From Kitasatospora purpeofusca (GTDB taxonomy: Bacteria > Actinomycetota > Actinomycetes > Streptomycetales > Streptomycetaceae), in contig NZ_JODS01000022.1 of assembly GCF_000718025.1 (NCBI RefSeq), positions 62,001 to 126,000 of the forward strand: a stretch of 64,000 bases of DNA, written 5' to 3'. This document shows, one piece after another, positions 43,324 through 54,489 of this stretch. The notes under the pieces were generated by a model that was given only the letters and a program-made list of their open reading frames with translations, was not told the DNA's origin and did no database searches. The position numbers and the translations under genes are program-made. Position 1 is the first letter of the stretch. Each line of letters begins with the position of its first letter.

Positions 43324-46300
43324 TCAGGTGCAGTGGATCTTCCCGCAGTTCGGCGTCGAGATCCGGTGCTGCGTTCCCACCCCCCACTCCCGGCGCGGGA
43401 TCATGCGGGCGAGCGTGATCACCAGGTCCAGAAAGCTGCCGCCGAGGCCCGGCCCGGGGCGGCCCGCCTGGCTGCGCGCCTGCTGGAACTCGTTGTCGTC
43501 GACCCACCAGATCGTCAGCGTGCCGCTCCGGTTCACCTCCAGCCAGGCGTTCTGGTAGCCGCTCGTCCCGGAGGACCAGCAGCTTCGGTTGCCGTCGCCG
43601 TAGACGACGAAGTTGCCGTCCGTCTGCATGGTGGCCGTCCGCCCGCACCCGGTGGTGTTCGGGGCGGTCCAGCTGACGGCCGAGACCATCCGGCTGGTGG
43701 TCTCGCTGTACCAGGAGTAGACGAGTTCGACCGTGCCGTCCTCCCGCATCCGCAGCGCGGTCGACTGCTCGCTGTCGCCCGTGGAGATCTCGGTGCCGCG
43801 GCAGATGCTCCAGTTCTTCCACATCCAGCCGCCCCGGTGTTCGGCCGTCGGCTCCTGGAAGCCGCAGCCGCCCGGCTCGGAGCCGTTGCCGCCACCGCTG
43901 CCACCGCCGCCGATGCCGCCGTCCCAGCCGCCACCGCCGCCGGTGTTACCGCCACCGCCGCCGCCACCCGTGTTACCGCCACCGCCGGTGTTGCCACCGC
44001 CGGAACCGGCGCCCGGGGTCGGACCGGTCTGGACGTTGTCCAGCCGCCAGCGCTGCTTGTCCGAGCCGTCGCAGCGCCAGACGCCCAGCTGCTCACCGGC
44101 GTTGTTGGCGGTCAGGCAGCCGCCGTCGGCGGCACTGACCAGCCAGTACCAGCCGTTCCCGGCATCGCGGAACGACCACCGCTGGTTGGCGTTGCCCGCC
44201 TGGTTCTGGGTCAGGTGGGTCCGGTGCGGACCCGGGTTGTGGTCCATCACCATGCCCTGGCCCGGGGCGGACTTGCCGTCCGTGAGCAGGGTCTCGACGA
44301 TCCAGCTGCCGTTGCCGGCGTCCCAGAACGCCCAGCGCTGGGCGGGGTTGCCGTTGCCGCCGAGCGCCTTGATCGAGGTGCCGGAGGCGGTGCTGCCGGC
44401 GTCGAGGTCGGCGACCAGGCCGTTGTTGTTCGACCGCAGGGTCGCGACCTGGCTGTTGCCCACGGCCGGCCGGACGACCGGGCCGCCGCCACCCGAGCCG
44501 CCGTTGCCCGGCTGGGGCTGCTGCGGGGCCGCCGGTCCGTCCGTGACGTTGTCCAGCCGCCACTTCTGCCGGTCGCTGCCGTCGCAGGCGGAGACAGCCA
44601 GCGCCTCACCCGGGTTGTTGGCCGTCAGACAGCCATTGTCGGTGTCACTGGTGATCCAGAACCAGCCGCCGCCCGCGTCCCGGAACGCCCAGTGCTGATT
44701 GGCGTTCCCGTCCATCGTCCGGATCAGATGCGTCCGGTGCGTCCCCGGGTCGTGGTCCATCACCATGCCCTGACCGGCCACGGCCTTCCCGTCCGTGAGC
44801 AGCGTCTCCAGGATCCACCGGTTGTTCGCGGTGCTCCAGAACGCCCACTTCTGCGCGTCGTTGCCGTTGGCGCCGAGCGCCTTGATCGACGTGCCGGAGT
44901 TGGTCGTCCCACCGTCGAGGTCGGCGACCATCCCGTTGTTCGCGGAACGCAGCGTGGCGACACGGTTGTTCGCCACCCCGGGGTTGACCACCGCGCCCGT
45001 GGCCGGGTTCGGCGGGTTCGGGCCCTGGGTGAGGCCGTCGAGCCGCCACTTCTGCCGGTCGCTGCCGTCGCAGGCGGAGACGGCAAGCGCCTCACCGGCG
45101 TTGTTGGCCGTCAGACAGCCGTTGTCGGTGTCACTGGTCACCCAGAACCAACCACCGCCCGCGTCCCGGAACGCCCAGTGCTGATTGGCGTTCCCGTCCA
45201 TGGTGCGGATCAGATGGGTGCGGTGCGGGCCCGGGTCGTGGTCCATCACCATGCCCTGACCGGCCGCCGTCCTCCCGTCGGTCAGCAGCGTCTCCAGGAT
45301 CCACCGGCCGTTGCCGGCGTCCCAGAACGCCCACTTCTGCGCGTCGCCGCCGTTCGGCGCCAGCGCCTTGATCGACGTGCCGGAAGCGGTGCTCGACCGG
45401 TCAAGGTCCGCCACCATCCCGTTGTTCGCGGAACGCAGCACCGCCACCTGGTTGTTGCGGACGCCACCGGGGGTGACCGCCGGGCCGGTGGCCGGGTCCG
45501 GCCGGTTCGGCTGAGGCTGACCGGGCTGGCCGGGCTGCGCCGGGCCGTCGGTCACGTCCCCGAGCCGCCACTTCTGCCGGTCGGAGCCGTCGCAGGCGGA
45601 GACGGCCAGCGCCTCACCGGCGTTGTTGGCCGTCAGGCAGTTGTTGTCGGTGTCACTGGTCACCCAGAACCAGCCGCCGCCCGCGGCGCGGAACGCCCAG
45701 TGCTGGTTGGCGTTCCCGTCCATGGTGCGGATCAGATGGGTGCGGTGCGGGCCCGGGTCGTGGTCCATGACCATGCCCTGACCGGCCGCCGCCTTCCCGT
45801 CCGTGAGCAGCGTCTCGATGATCCACCGGCCGTTGGCGGTGCTCCAGAAGGCCCAGCGCTGCGCGTCGTTGCCGTTCGGAGCGAGCGCCTTGATCGACGT
45901 GCCGGAGCCGGTGTTCGACCGGTCCAGGTCGGCCACCGTCCCGTTGTTGGCCGAGACGAGGGTGGACACCTGGGAGGTGCCGATCCCCGGATTGACCACC
46001 GCTCCGGTGCCCGGCGGCGGGGTCGGGTTCGGGGTCACCGGCGCACGCGGCGGGACGGTACCCAGGCCCCAGCGCTGGGAGTCGGTGGCGTTGCAGTCCC
46101 AGATCTGCAGGACGGTCCCGTTGACGTCGACGCCACCAGTCACGTCCAGGCACATGCCGGAGTTCGGGTTGACCAGCGAGGAGTCCGGGCCCTTCTGCCA
46201 GCGCTGCGCCGGCGAGTCGTTGCAGGTGTAGAGGCCGACCCGGGTGCCGTGCGCCGTGAGGCCCCCGGAGACGTCCAGGCACTTGCCGAACGCCTTCAGG

Positions 46301-49272
46301 GCGAACACACCGGTGCTCGCGGACGCCGTCCAGCGTTGGGCGGGCGTCCCGTTGCAGTCGTAGAGGTCGATCGGGGTGCGGTCGGCGGTGTTGCCGCCGG
46401 TGACATCCGCGCACTTGCCGGGGAAGGCCGAGTGGACGGGGGCACCGTCGGCGTTGCCGTCGCCGCCGGCCACCACGCCGTTGAGCCGCCACTTCTGCCG
46501 GTCGGAACCGTCACAAGGAGCGACGGTCAGCGGCTGGCCCTTGGCGGCGAGCGTCAGACAGCCGCCGCCGTTGCGGTTGGCGATCGTCGTCCGACCGTCA
46601 CCGGCGTCGGCGAACCGCCACTGCTGCTCGGTGCGGTTGGCGGCCACTGGCTGGAGCGCGGTGCGGTGCGTGGCGGGGTCCTGGCCGAGGACGAGGCGGG
46701 ACGCGGGGTCGCTGCCGCCGTAGGTCAGCCGCGTCTCGATCAGCCAGTTGCCGTTGCCGCGGTCCCAGAACGCCCACCGCTGCGAGTCGGTCTCGTTCGG
46801 CGTCCACGCCTGCACGGGCGTCCCGGAGGCGGGAACGCCGCCGGCGACGTCGGGCACCAGCTGCGGGTCCGCGGCTGACACCAGGCCGATGCCCTGCACC
46901 GGGTCGGGCTTCTGCCCGCCGCCGGGGCCGCCACCGGGGCCGGTGGGGGGCGTGCCCCACGGTGGCAGCATGGGGAGGAAGGGGAAGCTCGGCAGCCCGA
47001 TCCCGGGCGGTGAGGGCACGGGCCCACCGGGGTCGGTGGGGTTGGTGCCCGGGTCGGTGGGGTTGGTCCCCGGGTCGGTGGGGTTGGTCCCCGGGTCGGT
47101 GGGCAGCTTGCAGACGATCGGCACGGACGGGGTCTTCGGCACCTCGGGGAAGTCGGAGGCCGAGGGCCACGGCGCCCGCTGCACATCGGGCAGCGACGGC
47201 CACGGCACCCCCGGGAAACCGGGGATGTCCGGCCAGGTCCAGTTCGGGAAGCCCGGCAACGAAGGCTTGGCGGTCGCGGGCAGGGTCGGAGCGCCCGGCC
47301 AGGAAACGGCGGGCATGTCCGGGTGGCCCGGCCACGGAACGTCCGGGGATCCCGGCACCGACGGCCACCGTACGTCCGGGAAACCGGGAACGGTGGGCCA
47401 CGTCAGCTCGGGATGACCGGCGACGGTCGGCCGGTCGGGCACGGGCCGACCCGGGACGACGATCCCGGCGCCGGCGTCGGGACCCGTCCCGGGCACGACC
47501 GGCAGCGGCAGGATCGGCCAGGGGACGTTCTTGGTCCCCGGCATGATCGGCCAGTTCACCTCGGGGAAGCCGGGAACCTTCGGCCACGGCAGCTGCCCCG
47601 CCTGCGTCGGCCAGGACACCTTCGGCAGCGCTGGCGCGCCCGGCCAGTCGACCACCGGCAGATCCGGTCGGCCCGGCATCGGGACGTCGGGGCTGCCCGG
47701 CACCGCGGGCCACGGAACCCCGGGAGCGCCGGGCACCGACGGCCAGGTCAGCTCCGGGTGGCCCTTGACGGTCGGCCACTTCAGCGCGGGGTACCCGGGC
47801 ACGGTGCGGCCGGTGGCCGGCAGCGAGGCCGGGTCGGTCGGCACGCACGGCACGGCCAGGGTCCACTTCTGCGCCGGGCCGCCGTCGCACGGCTTGACGC
47901 TCAGGCCGACGGACTCCTGCCCGGCCATCGTGAGGCACTTCTGGTCGGCGGCGCTGACCAGGCTGTAGGCCCCGTCACCGGCGTCCTTGACGGTCCACTG
48001 CTGGTTGGGCGTGCCCTGCGAGCGGCCCTGGTCGTCACGCTGCAGCGGCCAGAGCAGGGTGTTGTGGCTGTAGAGGTCCTGTTGCAGGACCATGCCCGGG
48101 GCGAGCGCGCTCTCCAGGACGAACCGGCCGTCCGGGGCCGCGCGCAGCCGCCAGTTCTGCGAGGCGGTGCAGTTTCGGGGATACGCCTGCACGGTGGTCC
48201 CGTTGGTGCTCACCCCGCCACGCACGTCCAGATTGTAGATCGGACCGTTCGCCGACCCCGCCGCCCTGAACTGGTACATCGCTCCGTCGATCGGGGACGG
48301 CACGGGCGGGGCCGTGGGCACCGGCTCCGTCGCGGAGGCCGTGGCGAGCGCGACACTCCGCACCCCGCTCTTCGCAACCGGCGCGGGGGTTCCACCGGGG
48401 GTCGTGCACTCCTCTTCGTCCTCGAACTCGAAGTCCCCTTCGTTGGCCTTCCCACACAGTTCCTTCGCATTTTCCGGGAGGTTCGGCGCGCCGACCCCGA
48501 CCATGCGCCATGCCGGACGCCTGAAGCCGAAGCTGTTGAGGTCCGGGATCTCCGTCCGGTTCGGCTGCCTGAACCCAACGTTGGGTACCTCGCCCCCGAT
48601 CTCCACGGGCTCGCCGGCCAACATCTCTCCGGCGACGTTGCGTGTGTAGGTTGTCCGCACCTTCCTGGCCGACTTCACGCTGCTGGCTGGGATGGCACCG
48701 ATGCCCGCCCACTCGTACTCGCCATTGGCCTTAAGGGGGAGCTTCTCGGGCAGGTACTGCTGCACCACACCCACGTACCGGAGGTCGGGCACGATCGTGT
48801 AGACCCAGCCCTCCTTGTACCAGGCGGAGTTGTCGTCCTGCCCGGAGAAGCCGGAGTGCAGCGAGGCGAACTCCCGGGCCACAGTGTAGAGCTCGCTCGT
48901 ACTGACATAGCCCGAATCGGCCGGGGCGCTACCGTCCTTATCACCTTCGATGTGTCGCTTCAGCGAGAAATTCTGCCCTCGCGCGGTGAAGCCGACCTGG
49001 AACACTGTGTCCGGGTCCACGCCCTGGGACTCCGGTGCCTTCTGGGGGTTCGCATCGTTCTTGCTGCTTCCGTAGTTGAGACCCACCCCCCGGAAGACCT
49101 CCAGCGGAGGCGGACTGTCGGTGTTGAAACACGGATGGAGACCGGTGAACGAAGCTGGCTCCACCGCGTGGGCGGCCGGTGACACGGCGCCCACCAGGGG
49201 GACCGCCATCACCCCCGCGATCATCGCGGCCACCAGCGACCGCGTTCTGCTACTGAGGGAATCCCGGCGCAT
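43324..49272 (-). CDS. Giant secreted ADP-ribosyltransferase with ricin-type and bulb-type lectin modules
   Basis: A 1,982-residue exported protein. A classical signal peptide (1-36) ends SPAAHA. Residues about 40-210 match the pertussis-toxin S1 / cholera-toxin-type transferase plan: R61 in VFRG, VFQVGFTARG, GYVSTS (124-126) and E185 in the NGEYEW turn. Then come ricin-B repeats with QxW-type ends (QNW, QQW, QKW), a Pro/Trp tract (about 486-721), TDPGTNP linkers, more ricin units, four near-identical modules (about 1096-1747), a Gly/Asn-rich linker and a bulb-lectin domain with QTDGNFVVY. The first QxE residue is Asn. Likely ADP-ribosylates a target after glycan binding. The frame remains open upstream of 49272 without a plausible start. 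Confidence 0.88.
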   Translation of the reverse strand: MRRDSLSSRTRSLVAAMIAGVMAVPLVGAVSPAAHAVEPASFTGLHPCFNTDSPPPLEVFRGVGLNYGSSKNDANPQKAPESQGVDPDTVFQVGFTARGQNFSLKRHIEGDKDGSAPADSGYVSTSELYTVAREFASLHSGFSGQDDNSAWYKEGWVYTIVPDLRYVGVVQQYLPEKLPLKANGEYEWAGIGAIPASSVKSARKVRTTYTRNVAGEMLAGEPVEIGGEVPNVGFRQPNRTEIPDLNSFGFRRPAWRMVGVGAPNLPENAKELCGKANEGDFEFEDEEECTTPGGTPAPVAKSGVRSVALATASATEPVPTAPPVPSPIDGAMYQFRAAGSANGPIYNLDVRGGVSTNGTTVQAYPRNCTASQNWRLRAAPDGRFVLESALAPGMVLQQDLYSHNTLLWPLQRDDQGRSQGTPNQQWTVKDAGDGAYSLVSAADQKCLTMAGQESVGLSVKPCDGGPAQKWTLAVPCVPTDPASLPATGRTVPGYPALKWPTVKGHPELTWPSVPGAPGVPWPAVPGSPDVPMPGRPDLPVVDWPGAPALPKVSWPTQAGQLPWPKVPGFPEVNWPIMPGTKNVPWPILPLPVVPGTGPDAGAGIVVPGRPVPDRPTVAGHPELTWPTVPGFPDVRWPSVPGSPDVPWPGHPDMPAVSWPGAPTLPATAKPSLPGFPNWTWPDIPGFPGVPWPSLPDVQRAPWPSASDFPEVPKTPSVPIVCKLPTDPGTNPTDPGTNPTDPGTNPTDPGGPVPSPPGIGLPSFPFLPMLPPWGTPPTGPGGGPGGGQKPDPVQGIGLVSAADPQLVPDVAGGVPASGTPVQAWTPNETDSQRWAFWDRGNGNWLIETRLTYGGSDPASRLVLGQDPATHRTALQPVAANRTEQQWRFADAGDGRTTIANRNGGGCLTLAAKGQPLTVAPCDGSDRQKWRLNGVVAGGDGNADGAPVHSAFPGKCADVTGGNTADRTPIDLYDCNGTPAQRWTASASTGVFALKAFGKCLDVSGGLTAHGTRVGLYTCNDSPAQRWQKGPDSSLVNPNSGMCLDVTGGVDVNGTVLQIWDCNATDSQRWGLGTVPPRAPVTPNPTPPPGTGAVVNPGIGTSQVSTLVSANNGTVADLDRSNTGSGTSIKALAPNGNDAQRWAFWSTANGRWIIETLLTDGKAAAGQGMVMDHDPGPHRTHLIRTMDGNANQHWAFRAAGGGWFWVTSDTDNNCLTANNAGEALAVSACDGSDRQKWRLGDVTDGPAQPGQPGQPQPNRPDPATGPAVTPGGVRNNQVAVLRSANNGMVADLDRSSTASGTSIKALAPNGGDAQKWAFWDAGNGRWILETLLTDGRTAAGQGMVMDHDPGPHRTHLIRTMDGNANQHWAFRDAGGGWFWVTSDTDNGCLTANNAGEALAVSACDGSDRQKWRLDGLTQGPNPPNPATGAVVNPGVANNRVATLRSANNGMVADLDGGTTNSGTSIKALGANGNDAQKWAFWSTANNRWILETLLTDGKAVAGQGMVMDHDPGTHRTHLIRTMDGNANQHWAFRDAGGGWFWITSDTDNGCLTANNPGEALAVSACDGSDRQKWRLDNVTDGPAAPQQPQPGNGGSGGGGPVVRPAVGNSQVATLRSNNNGLVADLDAGSTASGTSIKALGGNGNPAQRWAFWDAGNGSWIVETLLTDGKSAPGQGMVMDHNPGPHRTHLTQNQAGNANQRWSFRDAGNGWYWLVSAADGGCLTANNAGEQLGVWRCDGSDKQRWRLDNVQTGPTPGAGSGGGNTGGGGNTGGGGGGGNTGGGGGWDGGIGGGGSGGGNGSEPGGCGFQEPTAEHRGGWMWKNWSICRGTEISTGDSEQSTALRMREDGTVELVYSWYSETTSRMVSAVSWTAPNTTGCGRTATMQTDGNFVVYGDGNRSCWSSGTSGYQNAWLEVNRSGTLTIWWVDDNEFQQARSQAGRPGPGLGGSFLDLVITLARMIPRREWGVGTQHRISTPNCGKIHCT
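44030..45985 (-). repeat. Four tandem lectin modules of about 460-500 bp
   Basis: Four consecutive units, each coding for VATLRSANNG..GTSIKAL, AQ(K/R)WAFW, GQGMVMDH, HRTHL, NANQ(H/R)W and CDGSD(R/K)Q(K/R)WRL landmarks. The middle copies are almost identical at DNA level over long runs, pointing to recent duplication or gene conversion. Short-read assemblies may collapse this stretch. Confidence 0.9.
47105..47815 (-). repeat. Pro/Trp-rich repeat tract inside the ART-lectin gene
   Basis: Codes for some twenty degenerate units of about 10-12 residues of the type VPGFPDVRWPS, followed at 47020-47105 by four TDPGTNP units. A repeated Trp every unit is unusual for a simple linker and could itself bind carbohydrate or cell wall. 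Confidence 0.8.
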
Positions 49273-49452
49273 GGGCGTCGGCGACCTCGCCTTCCTACGG
49301 AGTGTTGCGTGCCCGCCGAAACGTAGGTGGGACGCGTACACACGTCGTATACGCTGGCTGGACGAGGGCAGGCCCGGTGGGCCGACACCCCCGGGCCGGC
49401 TCCGACGCAGCAGTACCCGACCGACGACCGCGTCAACCGAAAGCTGGTCCGC
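49273..49452. promoter_or_regulatory. Divergent intergenic region, ART-lectin / beta-galactosidase
   Basis: A 180-base gap between divergent starts. A CGTATACG palindrome lies at about 49346-49353. No convincing -35/-10 pair was found for either side, though two promoters must lie here or within the gene ends. Confidence 0.35.
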
Positions 49453-51249
49453 ATGATCGAGCTCGACTTCGACGACGACGGCTTCCGCCGCAACGGCGCG
49501 CCGCACCGGATCGTCTCCGGAGCGCTGCACTACTTCCGGGTGCACCCGGAGCTGTGGGACGACCGGTTGGCCCGCCTGCGCGCGCTGGGCGCCAACACCG
49601 TTGACACCTACATCCCCTGGAACTTCCACGAACTGCCCTCCGGCGGGATCGACTTCACCGGGTGGCGGGACATCTCCCGGTTCGTCCGGACCGCCGAACG
49701 GCACGGTCTGGACGTGATCCTGCGCCCGGGGCCCTACATCTGCGCCGAGTGGGAGTCGGGCGGCCTGCCGGCCCGGCTGCTCACCGCCGAGGGGATGGGG
49801 CTGCGCAGCTCGGACCCGGCGTTCCTCGCCGAGGTGGACGGCTGGTTCGACGCCGTGGTGCCGGAGCTGCTGCCGCTGCTGGGCAGCCGGGGCGGGCCGG
49901 TGGTGGCCGTGCAGGTGGAGAACGAGTACGGGAGTTACGGCAACGACGCCGCCTATATGACGCATCTGCGGGACGGGCTGGTGACGCGCGGGGTGGACTG
50001 CCTGCTGTTCACCGCCGACGGTTCCGAGGACTTCATGCAGCAGGGCGGGGCGATCCCGGGTGTGCTGGCCACCGGCACGTTCGGTTCGCGCGCGCCGGAG
50101 CGCTTCGAGGTGCTGCGGCGGCAGCAGCCCAAGGGACCGCTGGCGGCGATGGAGTTCTGGATCGGCTGGTTCGACCGGATCGGTCAGCCGCACCATGTCC
50201 GGGACGTCGCGGAGACGGCTGCCTCGCTCGACGAGCTGCTCGCGACCGGCGCCTCGGTCAACCTCTACATGGCGCACGGCGGCACCAACTTCGGGTTCTG
50301 GGCGGGCGCCAACCACTCGGGCACCGGGCCCGAGACCGCCGGTTACGAGCCGACCGTGACCAGTTACGACTACGACGCGCCGATCGGCGAGGCGGGCGAG
50401 CTGACCGAGAAGTTCCACGCCCTGCGGTCCGTCATCGGCAAGTACGTGCCGCTCCCCGAGGGGGAACTCCCGGCCCGGCCGCCGCGACTGGAGCCCCGCC
50501 GGCTGGAGCGGGCGAGCGGCCGGGCGCGGCTGCTGGACTCCCTGGACGCGCTGTCGATGCCCCTGCACCGGCCGACCACCGAGCCGATGGAGCGGGTCGG
50601 CCAGTCGCTCGGCCTGATCCACTACCGCACGCACGTCCCCGGGCCGCGCCCGGAGATGCCGCTGCGGATCGACGGCGTCGGGGACCGCGCGCAGGTGTTC
50701 GCGGACGGCCGCCCGCTCGGCGTGCTGGACCGCAACTCCCCGGGCGGCACCCTGCCGCTGGCGGTGGGCCCGGCCGGGGTCACCCTGGACATCCTGGTCG
50801 AGGCGCTGGGTCGCGCCAACTACGGCCCGCAGCTGGACGATCGCAAGGGCATCCGGCGCGGCGTCCAGCACGAGCGCCAGCGGCTGCACAACTGGGAGAT
50901 CCGGCCGCTGCCGCTCGCCGACCTCTCCGCGCTGGCCTTCCGCGAGGACGTCGGCGCCGCCGGGGGCGACCCGGTCTTCCACCGGTTCGAGGCCGAGGTC
51001 GAGGCACCGGCGGACGCCTTCCTCGCGCTCCCGGACTGGGGCCGGGGCCTGCTCTGGCTCAACGGCTTCCTGCTCGGCCGCTACACCCACGAGGGCCCGC
51101 AGCGCACCCTGTACGCGCCGGGTCCGCTCTGGCTGCCGGGCCGCAACACCCTCGTGGTGCTCGAACTGGACCGCCACGCCGAGGCCCTGGAGATCCGCGA
51201 CGAGCCGGACCTCGGCCCCACCACCCGCGCACCCAGCGCGGACTACTGA
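49453..51249 (+). CDS. GH35 beta-galactosidase, cytoplasmic
   Basis: A 598-residue glycoside hydrolase family 35 enzyme. The acid/base Glu is in VQVENEYGSYG and the nucleophile Glu in AMEFWIGWFD; the barrel opens with SGALHYFRVHPELW. ATG 49453 (MIELDFDDDG) is chosen; the upstream extension lacks any signal or domain. No signal peptide. It hydrolyses terminal beta-galactosides. C-terminal beta-sandwich domains follow the barrel. Divergent from the lectin toxin gene; a functional link through galactosides is speculative. Confidence 0.92.
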   Translation: MIELDFDDDGFRRNGAPHRIVSGALHYFRVHPELWDDRLARLRALGANTVDTYIPWNFHELPSGGIDFTGWRDISRFVRTAERHGLDVILRPGPYICAEWESGGLPARLLTAEGMGLRSSDPAFLAEVDGWFDAVVPELLPLLGSRGGPVVAVQVENEYGSYGNDAAYMTHLRDGLVTRGVDCLLFTADGSEDFMQQGGAIPGVLATGTFGSRAPERFEVLRRQQPKGPLAAMEFWIGWFDRIGQPHHVRDVAETAASLDELLATGASVNLYMAHGGTNFGFWAGANHSGTGPETAGYEPTVTSYDYDAPIGEAGELTEKFHALRSVIGKYVPLPEGELPARPPRLEPRRLERASGRARLLDSLDALSMPLHRPTTEPMERVGQSLGLIHYRTHVPGPRPEMPLRIDGVGDRAQVFADGRPLGVLDRNSPGGTLPLAVGPAGVTLDILVEALGRANYGPQLDDRKGIRRGVQHERQRLHNWEIRPLPLADLSALAFREDVGAAGGDPVFHRFEAEVEAPADAFLALPDWGRGLLWLNGFLLGRYTHEGPQRTLYAPGPLWLPGRNTLVVLELDRHAEALEIRDEPDLGPTTRAPSADY

Positions 51250-51266
51250 CACCGACCCGCCCGCTC

Positions 51267-51304
51267 CCCGCCCCGGCGCCGGAATACTGCGGCGCCGGGG
51301 CGGG
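51267..51304 (+). terminator. Hairpin terminator of the GH35 gene
   Basis: A perfect 15-base-pair stem (51267-51281 with 51290-51304), 8-base loop, followed by TT, 17 bases after the stop. Confidence 0.75.
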
Positions 51305-51359
51305 TTGACGCCCCGGCAGGCCGGTGATCAAGGCCGCAGGAGCGCATTCAGGGGGAAGC

Positions 51360-52514
51360 ATGTCCAGCAGTGACGTCGTCGGCGGAAGCGTGGCGCCGGG
51401 GTTCGAGGCGGTGCGGGAGGAGTTCGCCGCCGTGGTGGCGGAGGAGCCGGCGGGCGGTGGCGCGCAGCTCGCCGTGCACCTGGACGGGCGGCGGGTGGTG
51501 GACCTGTGGGCCGGCGAGGGGGTCTCCGGCGAGTCGCTGTTCGCGCTCTACTCCTCCGCCAAGGGGGCGGCGCACCTGGTGACGGCCCTGCTGGTGCAGG
51601 AGGGCGTGCTCGACCTGGACAAGGAAGTGGCCCACTACTGGCCGGAGTTCGCGGCCGAGGGCAAGGGCGCACTCACGTTCCGGCAGTTGCTGGAGCACCG
51701 GGCGGGGCTGATCGGGGTCGACGGCGGCTTCACGACGGAGGAGCTGGCGGACGACCGGCGGATCGCGGATCGGCTGGCCGGCCAGAAGCCCTACTGGGAG
51801 CCCGGGACGGCCTACGGGTACCACGCCTACGTCATCGGCGCGCTGACCGGCGAGGTGGTCCGCCGCCGGACCGGCCGCACGGTGCAGGAGCTGTTCGAGG
51901 AGCGGATCCGGGCCCCGTACGGGCTGGACTTCTTCCTCGGCCTGCCCGCGGAGCTGGAGTCGCGGTACCTGTCGGTGCTTCCGGCGGTCCCCCTCCCCGG
52001 TCAGCAGGGCGAGCAGCCGGCACCCGACAGCCTGATGGGGATCGCCTTCAACCTGAACGCCTCCCCGCCCACCGACCTGGCGGGCTTCGGCAACCTCCGC
52101 CCGGTGCAGGCCCAGGGCCCGGCCTCGACCGGCAGCTTCGGCAGCGCCCGCGGTCTGGCGGCGATGTACGCGGCGGCGGCGCAGGGGCTGGACGGGCGGA
52201 CGCCGTTCCTGGCACCGGCCACGATCGCCGAGTTCGGTCCGGTCCGCACGCACGGCACCGACCTGGTGACCGGCGAGGTGGACCACTTCGGCCTCGGCTT
52301 CGAGGCGCAGAGCACCCGCTTCCCGTTCCTCGGGGCGGAGGCCTTCGGTCACAGCGGCGCGGTGGGCGCGCAGTCCTTCGCCGATCCGCGCAGCGGCGTC
52401 GCCTACGGGTACACGCGGCGCCGGTTCAGCTCCCTCCCGCTCGGCCCGGAGAACCACCGGCTGGCCGAGGCCGTCGTCCGCGCCGCCGGGGCGGTGCGCG
52501 GGGCGGCCGGCTGA
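51360..52514 (+). CDS. Serine beta-lactamase-like hydrolase (EstB / class C fold)
   Basis: A 384-residue protein of the beta-lactamase/transpeptidase-like family. The SxxK motif is SSAK in LYSSAKGAAH, the third motif is HSG in FGHSGAVGAQS, and the Tyr motif is degenerate (YGYHAY in place of YxN). It has no signal peptide, so it acts in the cytoplasm, most likely as an esterase or peptidase-like hydrolase rather than a resistance enzyme. ATG 51360 follows AGGGGGA. Confidence 0.88.
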   Translation: MSSSDVVGGSVAPGFEAVREEFAAVVAEEPAGGGAQLAVHLDGRRVVDLWAGEGVSGESLFALYSSAKGAAHLVTALLVQEGVLDLDKEVAHYWPEFAAEGKGALTFRQLLEHRAGLIGVDGGFTTEELADDRRIADRLAGQKPYWEPGTAYGYHAYVIGALTGEVVRRRTGRTVQELFEERIRAPYGLDFFLGLPAELESRYLSVLPAVPLPGQQGEQPAPDSLMGIAFNLNASPPTDLAGFGNLRPVQAQGPASTGSFGSARGLAAMYAAAAQGLDGRTPFLAPATIAEFGPVRTHGTDLVTGEVDHFGLGFEAQSTRFPFLGAEAFGHSGAVGAQSFADPRSGVAYGYTRRRFSSLPLGPENHRLAEAVVRAAGAVRGAAG

Positions 52515-52572
52515 CCGTCCGACCTCCGGGCCCGCGACAGCGACAGCGACAGCGACAGCGCTCGGAACGCGC

Positions 52573-52609
52573 CCCCGGGGCCGGCCGTGGAGCACGGCCG
52601 GCCCCGGGG
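52573..52609. terminator. Bidirectional hairpin between hydrolase and glmS
   Basis: A perfect 17-base-pair stem (52573-52589 with 52593-52609) with a GAG loop, centred between convergent genes. The run before it repeats CGACAG several times (about 52536-52561). Confidence 0.8.
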
Positions 52610-52620
52610 CGCGTCCGCGA

Positions 52621-54447
<1,827 letters not shown>

Positions 54448-54489
54448 GGTGGTGGACTCCTTGGTTCCGTGGTTCCGGTCGGCCGACCG

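Noticed and set aside
44030..45985. CRISPR array or mobile-element repeat
   Set aside because: Units are about 460-500 bp, in frame and encode lectin modules; no short spacers, terminal inverted repeats or transposase.
43324..51252. A 2,642-codon open frame running through both the lectin protein and the antisense of the beta-galactosidase
   Set aside because: Sequence before the signal peptide at 49272 is antisense to a clear GH35 gene and has no domain features.
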